This document shows positions 1-5,625 of a stretch of DNA of 8,872 bases, in pieces (the first letter of the stretch is position 1; the number at the start of each line of letters is the position of its first letter). The notes under the pieces were generated by a model. That model was given only the letters and a program-made list of their open reading frames with translations, searched no databases and had not been told where the DNA came from. Position numbers and translations under genes: made by a program. This DNA comes from an uncultured Catenibacterium sp. (lineage in GTDB: Bacteria; Bacillota_I; Bacilli_A; Erysipelotrichales; Coprobacillaceae). The DNA lies in contig CAAFPB010000076.1 of the NCBI GenBank assembly GCA_900764725.1, positions 1 to 8,872 on the forward strand, in the 5' to 3' direction.

Positions 1-21
1 AGACGTGTGCTCTTCCGATCT
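1..21. other. Illumina adapter remnant (not genomic)
   Basis: These 21 bases match the 3' portion of the Illumina multiplexing/TruSeq read-2 adapter, ending in GCTCTTCCGATCT. Native-looking sequence starts at about position 22. The match is exact from memory of the adapter, so this is untrimmed adapter at a contig end and should not be read as biology. Confidence 0.97.
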
Positions 22-98
22 CTTCATTATCTTGCTGTATCCATTAATAATGAATTCTTAACGCATGCACCTCTATTTGTCAACATAATAACATATTA

Positions 99-512
99 TC
101 ACTCATAAAAAAAGTGATTTTCTTCTAAATAGTGCATATATTCTTTTATCCAGGGACTATCTACCGCATAGCGCTGAAGCATTAATACGACTTCCTGCCC
201 TTGATACATGAAGCGCATCTCTGATTCAGCCCCTTTCTTTTTCACTTTAAAATCAGTCACAAAACGATAATCAAAGAAGTAAACACCCTCTAAGAACTTC
301 AGATTATCATATTGCATGAAGGTGATTCCCTCACGTTCAAAACTTAATACATAAAATTCTGTTTTCTTGCTTACTATATGACCTAACCACATAGTCAATG
401 CTGTTTTCTTCCAGTTCACCTGATACTTACTATGTGCAAAGGCAACATTATTATGAAATGATATACCAGACATTCGCACATAGTTCTCTAACAGCTTTTC
501 TCTATTATTCAT
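99..512 (-). CDS. Hypothetical protein, 137 aa, cotranscribed with the VOC protein
   Basis: I do not recognise this family. The protein is soluble, with no signal peptide or membrane segment. It is rich in aromatic residues and predicted beta strands (for example FYVLSFEREGITFMQY and GVYFFDYRFVTDFKVKKKG), and a short helix containing WIKEYMHYLEE closes the C-terminus. This strand-rich body with a terminal helix would be compatible with a small bacterial PH-like fold, but that is a guess from composition. The ATG start overlaps the last 8 bases of the upstream VOC gene and no good Shine-Dalgarno lies before it, so translation is probably coupled to the VOC gene. The TGA stop falls inside a weak 6-bp inverted repeat (98-118). 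Confidence 0.8.
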   Translation of the reverse strand: MNNREKLLENYVRMSGISFHNNVAFAHSKYQVNWKKTALTMWLGHIVSKKTEFYVLSFEREGITFMQYDNLKFLEGVYFFDYRFVTDFKVKKKGAESEMRFMYQGQEVVLMLQRYAVDSPWIKEYMHYLEENHFFYE

Positions 513-882
513 GAATTTCTAAAGGCAATTGATCAGGATCTTTAAAAAATGTCATTTTCTTGCCAGTAAATGTGTCAAAACGAATTGGTTCTGTTTCAAT
601 ACCCAATGCATTTAATTCTTTAACTGTTTCTTCTACATCTTCTACCTTAAAAGCCAGATGTCTCAGTCCTGCAGTTTCAGGGAAAGGATGAAGTGGGGCA
701 TCAGGTTTAACGAATATTTCTAATTCCATATCTCCAAGTTGAAGATCTAACTTGATATCCTGTTTATCCTCTCTCTTATTCTCTCTAATAATCTTAAAGC
801 CTAGTTTATTGACATAGAAGTCAATTGTTTGATCATAATCTTTTGTAATGATCGCAATATGATGTATAGTATCTAATCTCAT
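505..882 (-). CDS. VOC/glyoxalase-family metalloprotein, YaeR/GloA2-like
   Basis: This 125-residue protein is a single vicinal-oxygen-chelate domain of two beta-alpha-beta-beta-beta repeats. The order of motifs follows the YaeR/GloA2 (SMU.1112c) subfamily: IHHIAI at 6-11, FYVNKLGF at 22-29, ELEIF at 53-57, GLRHLAFKV at 72-80 and FFKDPDQLPLEIHE at the C-terminus. The four positions that bind the divalent metal in this fold are present as His8, Glu55, His75 and Glu122. VOC proteins act on small molecules such as glutathione or thiol hemithioacetals, but the substrate of this subfamily is not settled, so glyoxalase I activity should not be assumed. The start is fixed by an AGGAGG box just upstream. 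It leads a two-gene unit and diverges from azlC. Confidence 0.93.
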   Translation of the reverse strand: MRLDTIHHIAIITKDYDQTIDFYVNKLGFKIIRENKREDKQDIKLDLQLGDMELEIFVKPDAPLHPFPETAGLRHLAFKVEDVEETVKELNALGIETEPIRFDTFTGKKMTFFKDPDQLPLEIHE

Positions 883-901
883 AAGATTACCTCCTGTTAC
901 T

Positions 902-907
902 ATTATA
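902..907 (-). promoter_or_regulatory. Extended -10 promoter of the VOC gene
   Basis: Read on the minus strand, a perfect TATAAT is preceded by TG one base upstream (TGATATAAT), an extended -10 element. It lies 20-25 bp before the VOC start. No good -35 hexamer is visible, as expected for an extended -10 promoter. The element overlaps the left arm of the inverted repeat at 904-930. Confidence 0.6.
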
Positions 908-930
908 TCATTGACATCATGAATGATATA
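904..930. promoter_or_regulatory. Perfect inverted repeat, candidate shared operator
   Basis: The arms TATATCATT (904-912) and AATGATATA (922-930) are exact reverse complements separated by 9 bases, so their centres are about 18 bp apart. The repeat covers the -10 of the VOC promoter and part of the azlC -35 box. A dimeric regulator bound here would affect both divergent units. No regulator gene is adjacent. The arms are AT-rich, so chance cannot be excluded. Confidence 0.5.
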
Positions 931-940
931 TAGTTATTAT
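911..940 (+). promoter_or_regulatory. azlCD promoter (TTGACA-18-TATTAT)
   Basis: A consensus -35 TTGACA (911-916) and a near-consensus -10 TATTAT (935-940) are separated by 18 bases. This places transcription initiation just upstream of the TAAGGAGGT ribosome binding site at 954-962. The -35 box is overlapped by the inverted repeat. Confidence 0.7.
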
Positions 941-971
941 AGTATAAACCAACTAAGGAGGTAGGTAATAC

Positions 972-1661
972 ATGAATAAGAAAACAATTATTTATTCTAT
1001 AAAATCTGCACTCCCTGTTATGACTGGTTATATTGTATTAAGTATTGGTTTTGGCTTATTACTTCAAGATAAGGGTTATGGATGGGGATGGGCTGTTTTA
1101 ATGAGTACAGGTATATATGCTGGTTCTATGCAGTTTGTGACAATTAATCTACTCACAACAGGTGCATCTATTATTACAACCGCTATTATGACGCTTATGG
1201 TCAATATTAGACATCTCTTTTATGGTATTACCATGTTAGAAGAATATAGTGAAGCAGGGTGGAGAAAGCCTTATTTAATCTTCTCATTAACAGATGAAAC
1301 CTACTCATTAATCTGCTCTCCTGATCTTCCTGATGATATTAATCGTAAAGACTATTTCTTTATCGTTTCTCTAGTCAATCAGTTATCCTGGATAGTAGGA
1401 AGTATTATAGGTTCAGTACTAGGGAATATTATTCCTTTTGATACAACAGGGATAGATTTTGCGATGACTGCATTATTTGTCATCATCTTAGTCGAACAAT
1501 TAGAGAAATCAAAACAACATCTTCCTGCCTTTACAGGATTTATTATTTCTATATTCTGTTTATTACTCTTTGGACCGAATCAATTCCTGATTCCTTCTAT
1601 GATTCTTATCACTATCGCTTTATTCATAGAAAAAAAGAGCTTAGAAAGGAGTGATCTTTAA
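972..1661 (+). CDS. azlC: AzlC family protein, large subunit of a branched-chain amino acid exporter
   Basis: The 229 residues form a polytopic membrane protein with the hallmarks of the AzlC/YgaZ family. These are an N-terminal ALPVMTGYIVLSIGFG segment, YAGSMQF near residue 50, NIRHLFYG near residue 79, TDETY near residue 107 and a FAMTALFVII helix near residue 164. Family members export branched-chain amino acids and analogues such as azaleucine, working with a small AzlD/YgaH partner. The length is normal for the family. The ATG start lies 9 bases after a TAAGGAGGT box and directly behind a good promoter. The stop codon overlaps the azlD start by one base (TAATG), so the two subunits are translationally coupled. 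Substrate specificity is inferred from the family only. Confidence 0.95.
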   Translation: MNKKTIIYSIKSALPVMTGYIVLSIGFGLLLQDKGYGWGWAVLMSTGIYAGSMQFVTINLLTTGASIITTAIMTLMVNIRHLFYGITMLEEYSEAGWRKPYLIFSLTDETYSLICSPDLPDDINRKDYFFIVSLVNQLSWIVGSIIGSVLGNIIPFDTTGIDFAMTALFVIILVEQLEKSKQHLPAFTGFIISIFCLLLFGPNQFLIPSMILITIALFIEKKSLERSDL

Positions 1662-1972
1662 TGCATGCCGTACTTATTATTCTTACTGCCGCAATAGTCA
1701 CACTTCTTATCCGTGCTCTTCCATTTATTGTATTTAGTAAACATACACCAGAATGTATTCTCTATTTAGGTAAAGTACTACCTTATGCAATTATACCGAT
1801 GTTGGTGGTGTATTGTTTAAAGAGTGTATCGGTTCTAAAAGCCCCTTATGGTATTCCAGAACTCATAGCACTTATAGTGGTTGTATGTATTCATAAATGG
1901 AAACATAGTACATTACTTTCTATTCTTCTAGGTACAATGACTTATATGTTTCTAATCCAGACTGTGTTCTAA
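1661..1972 (+). CDS. azlD: AzlD family protein, small subunit of a branched-chain amino acid exporter
   Basis: This 103-residue, very hydrophobic protein has about four membrane segments. It shows the AzlD pattern: an N-terminal helix ending in LLIRALPFIVF, then YLGKVLPYAIIPMLVVYCLK, then two further hydrophobic segments. AzlD proteins pair with AzlC in the membrane. A GAAAGGAGTG ribosome binding site lies inside the end of azlC. The TAA stop sits in the loop of a terminator hairpin (1959-1985), and the next base begins the stop codon of the convergent gene. Confidence 0.94.
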   Translation: MHAVLIILTAAIVTLLIRALPFIVFSKHTPECILYLGKVLPYAIIPMLVVYCLKSVSVLKAPYGIPELIALIVVVCIHKWKHSTLLSILLGTMTYMFLIQTVF

Positions 1973-1985
1973 TCACAGTCTTTTC
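1959..1985. terminator. Terminator hairpin containing both convergent stop codons
   Basis: AGACTGTG (1959-1966) and CACAGTCT (1974-1981) form a perfect 8-bp stem with a 7-base loop, followed by TTTT on the plus strand. The azlD TAA (1970-1972) is in the loop. The stop of the minus-strand DUF4299-like gene (1973-1975) runs from the loop into the 3' arm. The T-tract supports plus-strand termination; there is none on the minus strand. Confidence 0.75.
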
Positions 1986-2824
1986 ATTACCTCTAATGGG
2001 AGATTATTTACGAGTACAGTGTTACCATCATAATAGTTGATGTAATCTGGTCCTAATGTAAATATACGTTCAAAAGGAATTGTACCCAATGTTCTTTCTT
2101 CTGTAGTAGAATAAAGAGCTATTTCATAATAATCACATTCTAGCTTCTCTCCTGTTTCAGGATTCTGATATCCTACTGGTACCCATGGTTTATTAGGGAG
2201 TAAAGTAGGGCAGTCCTCAGTTAATGCATAAATACCTTTAATCCCTTGATCTGTCTTAAAGAATTGTGGTTTTGCATAATAATAGTCATGACTTTGAAGT
2301 TCATGCATCCATGAAGAGAATAGATGAGGATTAAGGATAAACTGTTCTGCTTCATCCTTACCAATCACTACTGGCCACATAGTACTCATTAATGTAAGAG
2401 AATCTGTTTCACCATTCACAATCTTTTCTGATACTTCTTTAATAACACGATGATTGAAGGCAAGAAGATCATCTTCCTGTGATAAGTACTCATCTATATC
2501 TTCTTCTATACCATCAATAGTCACACTGCATTTCCAATAGTCAGTTATTCTCCTTAAGCAATTAAAGAAAGAACGCATTTCATCTGTAGTGGTAGGATTC
2601 AACAAACGTAAGTTTAATTCATTCTTTTCATCTTCATCCCAGGAAATATTAAATCCTCTTCCAATAGAACTTGGATTATAGAAAATCATATTACCTTCCT
2701 GATCATCACCTACCATTCTCATACCATCATTAATTCCAAAAGCCAATTCATCACCGACTATTACATCTAATGGTATCGTCTTTTTAAATAAACCCTTCTG
2801 TTTAATACATACATCAATAGACAT
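1973..2824 (-). CDS. DUF4299-like hypothetical protein, 283 aa
   Basis: This acidic soluble protein has no signal peptide or membrane helix. The N-terminal strand pattern (MSIDVCIKQKGLFKKTIPL), the GRGFNISWDE segment near residue 55 and the following NLRLLNPTTTDEM stretch recall DUF4299 proteins of streptococci and related Firmicutes. The function of that family is unknown, and I assign it from memory without a search. The middle (about 115-190) is helical and includes LLAFNHRVIKEVSEKIV. The C-terminal third is strand-rich with many aromatic residues and a proline-rich turn (NKPWVPVGYQNPETG). The ATG has a strong AGGAGG box that lies within the last codons of the upstream BRCT gene, four bases away, so the two form an operon. 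Confidence 0.8.
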   Translation of the reverse strand: MSIDVCIKQKGLFKKTIPLDVIVGDELAFGINDGMRMVGDDQEGNMIFYNPSSIGRGFNISWDEDEKNELNLRLLNPTTTDEMRSFFNCLRRITDYWKCSVTIDGIEEDIDEYLSQEDDLLAFNHRVIKEVSEKIVNGETDSLTLMSTMWPVVIGKDEAEQFILNPHLFSSWMHELQSHDYYYAKPQFFKTDQGIKGIYALTEDCPTLLPNKPWVPVGYQNPETGEKLECDYYEIALYSTTEERTLGTIPFERIFTLGPDYINYYDGNTVLVNNLPLEVMKRL

Positions 2825-2828
2825 TTTA

Positions 2829-3137
2829 TTATCCTCCTATGCATCTGATAAAGTCTTCTTCTGAAATAATCAGTATCTTTTCATCCTTCTCTCTTAAGTC
2901 TAAACCTTTTCTGATCTTAGTACCATACTGACCATACTTCCATGTTTTACTTTTTTCTCCACCAACAATCAAATAATCAGTAGCACGTGTAGGTGCACTT
3001 AATACAGTACCTCCATGACTATAAATATAGTGAACAACATCACTTCTTCTCATCAAAGTAAATAATCCTGTCACTACAAATTTACCTGTCAAATCTATAT
3101 CAAATATTTCATCAAAAGCGAAAGGGTAATTATTCAT
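2829..3137 (-). CDS. Stand-alone BRCT-domain protein
   Basis: Almost the whole 102-residue protein is one BRCT domain. The first strand is GKFVVTGLF (18-26), with RRSDVVHYIYSHGG (30-43) forming the first helix and the conserved glycine pair. TDYLIVGG (53-60) follows as the third strand, then YGTKIRKGLDL (71-81) and a closing ISEEDFIRCIGG helix. Bacterial BRCT domains normally sit at the C-terminus of NAD-dependent DNA ligase or in exonuclease-type proteins, where they bind DNA ends or protein partners. Here no catalytic domain is attached. The protein is therefore probably an adaptor, perhaps for the DUF4299-like product encoded just downstream; that link is inference. Its GAGGAA ribosome binding site is only moderate. 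Confidence 0.88.
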   Translation of the reverse strand: MNNYPFAFDEIFDIDLTGKFVVTGLFTLMRRSDVVHYIYSHGGTVLSAPTRATDYLIVGGEKSKTWKYGQYGTKIRKGLDLREKDEKILIISEEDFIRCIGG

Positions 3138-3155
3138 AACTATTCCTCAAAAAAA

Positions 3156-3185
3156 GATATACAATATATGTAGGAGGTTTATCAA
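3156..3185 (-). promoter_or_regulatory. Candidate promoter for the BRCT-DUF4299 operon
   Basis: On the minus strand TTGATA (3180-3185) and TATATC (3156-3161) are 18 bases apart, just upstream of the BRCT start. The -35 box would overlap the leader of the divergent phosphoesterase gene. On the plus strand a TACAAT (3160-3165) could be the -10 for the phosphoesterase, but no good -35 goes with it. Both are moderate matches in AT-rich DNA. Confidence 0.35.
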
Positions 3186-3186
3186 A

Positions 3187-4260
3187 ATGGTTAAAATCCT
3201 AAACATCGCATTATATATCGTATTCATTCTTATACCAGCATTGTATTTTATATGGCTATTAAAACATGAACACCTGATTTTTAAGACATTTGTGGTTGTC
3301 ATGGCTATTCTTTCTACAATCGGTATATTACTTAAATTTAACTTTAAACCATATAATCATATCTTTACCATGTTCATACTAGTGTGTCAATTTCTCACTA
3401 TGTATATTTATATTCTTTTTATATGTGTTTATCTGTATCGTTTCTCCTTTAAATTTGTGAAACGAAGACCTTATCGTTTTGGGAATATCGTAGCGACTAT
3501 GATTGCGATTACTCTCACAATCTCTGGTTTCTATTCTCATTATAATAAGAAAGAAGTCATCTATCACGTCACTGTTCCTAAGACATCTTCAGTATCTAAG
3601 TTAAAGATCTGTTTAGTGAGTGACCTACATTTGAGTTCTGGAACATATATGAGACAGGTAAGAAAGCTTGTAAAAACAGTGAATGATAAACATTATGATC
3701 TTGTATGTTTTGCAGGAGATGTATTTGATGAAAATACACCGGATGCACTAATGAATCGTTCTTTACAAGAATTCAAGAATATGAAGAGTACTTATGGAAC
3801 ATACTGGATATCTGGCAATCATGAATATTATGGTAAACATACAGACTTTAGTGTCTTTGAAAAATACAACATACACTTTTTAAAGAACACTTATGAAACA
3901 GTAGATAATACTTTTAATATCGTTGGCTTTACAGATAAGACATCTCATGATCACTATGAAATCAATAAAGTAATAGAAGGGATGGATACTTCTTTACCTA
4001 CTATTACATTAGACCATAATCCTGAAAGATTTGATCAACATACATATTTCACTGATCTCCAATTATCAGGTCATACACATAATGGACAGATTTTCCCAGG
4101 AAATATTATTCTTCATTATTACTATCAAAATTCATATGGTTTATCCCATTATAAGAACCATTATCTTCTTGTATCTGGTGGTTATGGTTCATGGGGATTC
4201 CCATTTAGACTAGGTACACAATGTGAATATGATACTATTTATCTCACTATGAGAAAATAG
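3187..4260 (+). CDS. Membrane-anchored calcineurin-like metallophosphoesterase
   Basis: The N-terminal 120 residues hold about four membrane helices (near 4-25, 33-50, 57-85 and 98-117), followed by a catalytic domain of the YkuE/YaeI type. All the two-metal phosphoesterase motifs are present: SDLH with Asp146 and His148, AGDVFDE with Asp178, SGNHEYYG with Asn211 and His212, LDHNPE with His277, and LSGHTHNGQ with His296 and His298. The enzyme should therefore be active. Relatives with this layout include lipid A or UDP-diacylglucosamine-type hydrolases and enzymes of unknown substrate, so the substrate is not assigned. By the positive-inside rule the catalytic domain could be on either face; RFSFKFVKRRPYR between helices 3 and 4 is probably cytoplasmic. 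AGGAGG at 3172-3177 lies 9 bases before the ATG. No convincing terminator follows. Confidence 0.93.
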   Translation: MVKILNIALYIVFILIPALYFIWLLKHEHLIFKTFVVVMAILSTIGILLKFNFKPYNHIFTMFILVCQFLTMYIYILFICVYLYRFSFKFVKRRPYRFGNIVATMIAITLTISGFYSHYNKKEVIYHVTVPKTSSVSKLKICLVSDLHLSSGTYMRQVRKLVKTVNDKHYDLVCFAGDVFDENTPDALMNRSLQEFKNMKSTYGTYWISGNHEYYGKHTDFSVFEKYNIHFLKNTYETVDNTFNIVGFTDKTSHDHYEINKVIEGMDTSLPTITLDHNPERFDQHTYFTDLQLSGHTHNGQIFPGNIILHYYYQNSYGLSHYKNHYLLVSGGYGSWGFPFRLGTQCEYDTIYLTMRK

Positions 4261-4357
4261 TTTTACGATAAATATATCTTTTTGTATAAAACTTGTAAAC
4301 GGATTCATAAATTGATGAAAATTAACCTCTTTTGGTGTACAAATCTGAAAATAAGCA

Positions 4358-4386
4358 TAGACAAACCGCTTTCTTTCCTATATGAT
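4358..4386 (+). promoter_or_regulatory. Promoter of the PRD protein gene (TAGACA-17-TATGAT)
   Basis: A -35 TAGACA (4358-4363) and a -10 TATGAT (4381-4386) are separated by exactly 17 bases and placed 28 bases before the ATG, giving a 5' leader of only about 20 bases. An 8-bp inverted repeat, ACCTCTTT (4325-4332) and AAAGAGGT (4395-4402), brackets the promoter; its right arm includes the likely ribosome binding site AGAGGT. Apart from this promoter I see nothing else in 4261-4413. Confidence 0.7.
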
Positions 4387-4413
4387 AAGGGCACAAAGAG
4401 GTAGTGGAAAAAA

Positions 4414-5079
4414 ATGGTCATAGAATTAGAAGAAAAATTTAAATTACGCAAAGCAGAAATCTTTGCGACAATCAAGAAGTATGTGACAGAAGCAAAATTG
4501 GATATCTCAGATACAGTTGTAGAAAACTTATCTATTCATCTTGCTTTATCAATTACAAGAGAATTATCTGGATCTTATATCGAAATGAGTTCATCTCAGA
4601 TTGAACAATTAAAACAAGCCAACACTTATCAGATTTCACAGTTAATCGTCTACGATTTATCTAAGAAATATGATGTGAGAATTTCTGAAGATGATATTTG
4701 TTATTGTGCGATGTATTTATCAAACATGACATTATTAGATTTAGACTTCTTTAGTGAATGCGATATTATTGATCAGGAAACTGAAAGCATTACTTTAGAA
4801 GCCGTACAGGAAATCAATAATCGTTTAGGATTAAACTTAAAGAAGAATGATGATTTCTATCAGGGATTATCAATGCATTTCTATCCTGCAATTCAGCGTT
4901 TAAAGAATGATGAACAGTTACATGATAATGTATTAACTGACAAAATCAAAACTGAAAATGAAACAGAATATAAATGTGCAATGATTTTAAATGATGTTGT
5001 AAAAGAACATTATCATAAATCATTTAATGAAGATGAATTGGCTTATATAGCACTACATTTCGGTACAGCATTAAGATAA
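4414..5079 (+). CDS. Stand-alone dual-PRD protein without RNA- or DNA-binding domain
   Basis: The 221 residues are two PTS-regulation domains and nothing else. PRD1 covers roughly 10-112 and PRD2 roughly 125-221. PRDs are phosphorylated on histidines by HPr or EIIB and normally control an attached CAT RNA-binding domain (LicT/BglG) or a DNA-binding domain (LevR, MtlR). Here neither is present: an in-frame TAG at 4402-4404 shows the gene is not simply called too short. PRD1 has the first phosphorylation-type histidine in IHLALSITRE (His42), but the second position is tyrosine (CAMYLSNM, Tyr101). PRD2 keeps both, in MHFYPAIQRL (His155) and YIALHFGTAL (His215). The protein may act as a sensor or titrating partner for another regulator. 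No PTS gene is adjacent. It has its own promoter and terminator, so it is monocistronic. Confidence 0.88.
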   Translation: MVIELEEKFKLRKAEIFATIKKYVTEAKLDISDTVVENLSIHLALSITRELSGSYIEMSSSQIEQLKQANTYQISQLIVYDLSKKYDVRISEDDICYCAMYLSNMTLLDLDFFSECDIIDQETESITLEAVQEINNRLGLNLKKNDDFYQGLSMHFYPAIQRLKNDEQLHDNVLTDKIKTENETEYKCAMILNDVVKEHYHKSFNEDELAYIALHFGTALR

Positions 5080-5114
5080 CATCAAAGGGAACCATATCAA
5101 TAGTAGATGGACCT

Positions 5115-5146
5115 AGGAGATAGCGAAAGCTATCTCCTTTCTTTTT
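5115..5146 (+). terminator. Strong intrinsic terminator after the PRD gene
   Basis: AGGAGATAGC (5115-5124) pairs perfectly with GCTATCTCCT (5129-5138) across a stable GAAA tetraloop, followed by TTTCTTTTT. This is a textbook Rho-independent terminator 36 bases after the PRD stop codon. Confidence 0.93.
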
Positions 5147-5169
5147 ATGTAAATCCTCTTTCTCACACT

Positions 5170-5283
5170 ATGAAAGGTATTTTAAATTTAGTAGTATCTG
5201 TCGTGGCAGGTGTTTTAGTTTATTACATATGCAAAGATTTAAACGATAACCAGCCTAGTAATAAGTACACTCCAAAGAACTAG
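5170..5283 (+). CDS. 37-aa hydrophobic peptide, candidate type I toxin
   Basis: This short ORF runs from ATG to TAG. It encodes MKGILNLVVSVVAGVLVYY followed by ICKDLNDN and a polar tail ending in YTPKN. The first 21 or so residues after the start form a single membrane helix; the C-terminus is polar. This size and layout are those of Fst/Ldr-like type I toxins and of small unannotated membrane peptides that I recall from gut Firmicutes, often with an ICKWLD motif at the same place; neither match was checked by search. There is no Shine-Dalgarno before the ATG, and I could not find a convincing promoter. Poor translation initiation is common in type I toxin mRNAs but also weakens the call. A hairpin begins one base after the stop codon, and a strong promoter faces the gene from the far side. 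Confidence 0.6.
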   Translation: MKGILNLVVSVVAGVLVYYICKDLNDNQPSNKYTPKN

Positions 5284-5345
5284 AAAAGGTAAGGAGCACC
5301 ATTCCTTACCTTTTCGCTTTAAATGTTAATTGCTTTCCAATCTGC
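5275..5345 (-). ncRNA. Candidate antisense (antitoxin) RNA, about 70 nt
   Basis: The minus-strand promoter at 5352-5380 predicts a transcript that starts near 5345 and runs into the symmetrical hairpin, ending near 5275 and complementary to the end of the 37-codon ORF transcript. Size and geometry match the RNA II antitoxin of par/Fst loci. The ends are predicted from promoter and hairpin spacing only. Near its 5' end the DNA (5323-5337) resembles the toxin leader (5147-5162) as an imperfect direct repeat sharing ATGT, AAT and CTTTC. Such a repeat would let this RNA pair with the leader too. Confidence 0.5.
5284..5314. terminator. Symmetrical 12-bp hairpin, candidate bidirectional terminator
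   Basis: AAAAGGTAAGGA (5284-5295) pairs perfectly with TCCTTACCTTTT (5303-5314) around the 7-base loop GCACCAT. Because the stem starts with AAAA and ends with TTTT, each strand presents a short U-run at the 3' side of the hairpin. It sits immediately after the 37-codon ORF on the plus strand and about 30 bases after the expected start of the antisense transcript on the minus strand. Confidence 0.85.
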
Positions 5346-5351
5346 AATCAA

Positions 5352-5380
5352 ATTATAGCATCTAGTATTTTAATATGCAA
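5352..5380 (-). promoter_or_regulatory. Strong minus-strand promoter facing the 37-codon ORF
   Basis: On the minus strand TTGCAT (5375-5380) and a perfect TATAAT (5352-5357) are separated by exactly 17 bases, and TG one base before the -10 makes it an extended -10 as well. It is among the best promoters in the window. The only things downstream on this strand are the symmetrical hairpin and the reverse strand of the small ORF, so it does not serve a protein gene. Confidence 0.75.
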
Positions 5381-5385
5381 GTTGG

Positions 5386-5625
5386 TTTCAAAATTCAATT
5401 TTAGGTTCTTTGGAAATCAGCATCCCCATAAGAAATACTTTCGAAAAACAGCTGAGCTATTGACAAAATTCATACTTTTATTTGATTTGCTCGAAGGTAG
5501 ATATACCTTATCAGTACGGCTCTTCCCGCCATTAGTATATGTCGTTAAAGTATGGAAGGGAGAAATCCTTCCTTTTATTTTCCAAAAAGAAAATCCTCTA
5601 GGTCATTTTTGCCACAGCCTCTTTT
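5386..5625. other. Gene-poor stretch with possible mobile-element remnant
   Basis: I see no convincing gene here. The stretch holds a small palindrome, AAGGTA-gata-TACCTT (5494-5509), the terminator-like hairpin at 5554-5580, and at its right edge TTTTTGCCACAGCCTCTTTTTT. Read on the other strand, the last begins GAGGCTGTGGCAAAAA, a form seen at the ends of some insertion sequences. No matching inverted copy is present elsewhere in the window, so at most one end survives. One plus-strand frame is open from 5382 to 5690 without a stop, but it begins with TTG, lacks a ribosome binding site and runs into the minus-strand gene. Confidence 0.4.
5554..5580 (+). terminator. Terminator-like hairpin with no assigned gene
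   Basis: GGAAGG (5554-5559) pairs with CCTTCC (5567-5572), extended by one G-T pair, and is followed by TTTTATTT. The U-run is on the plus strand only, so it would stop rightward transcription before the convergent minus-strand operon. No rightward gene ends here, which leaves either an untranslated RNA or a remnant as the source. Confidence 0.6.

Noticed and set aside
55..83. Minus-strand TTGACA with a -10 17 bases downstream
   Set aside because: The -10 would be TAAGAA, a poor match, and the transcript would run straight into the adapter edge.
98..118. Hairpin ATCACT/AGTGAT as a terminator for the 137-residue protein gene
   Set aside because: Only 6 AT-rich base pairs, T-rich loop, and no U-run after it on the minus strand.
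3379..3567. 62-codon minus-strand ORF inside the phosphoesterase gene
   Set aside because: Antisense shadow of the membrane-helix region of a complete gene, with no independent start signals.
4031..4213. 60-codon plus-strand ORF inside the phosphoesterase gene
   Set aside because: Out-of-frame shadow over the GHTH motif region of the real gene.
4261..4320. Terminator for the phosphoesterase gene
   Set aside because: Only 4-5 bp AT hairpins are visible (GATA/TATC, TTCAT/ATGAA). Not convincing.
5585..5612. Minus-strand terminator for the ABC operon (AAAAT/ATTTT)
   Set aside because: Five A-T pairs with a 10-base loop are too weak to call, although a T-rich run follows.
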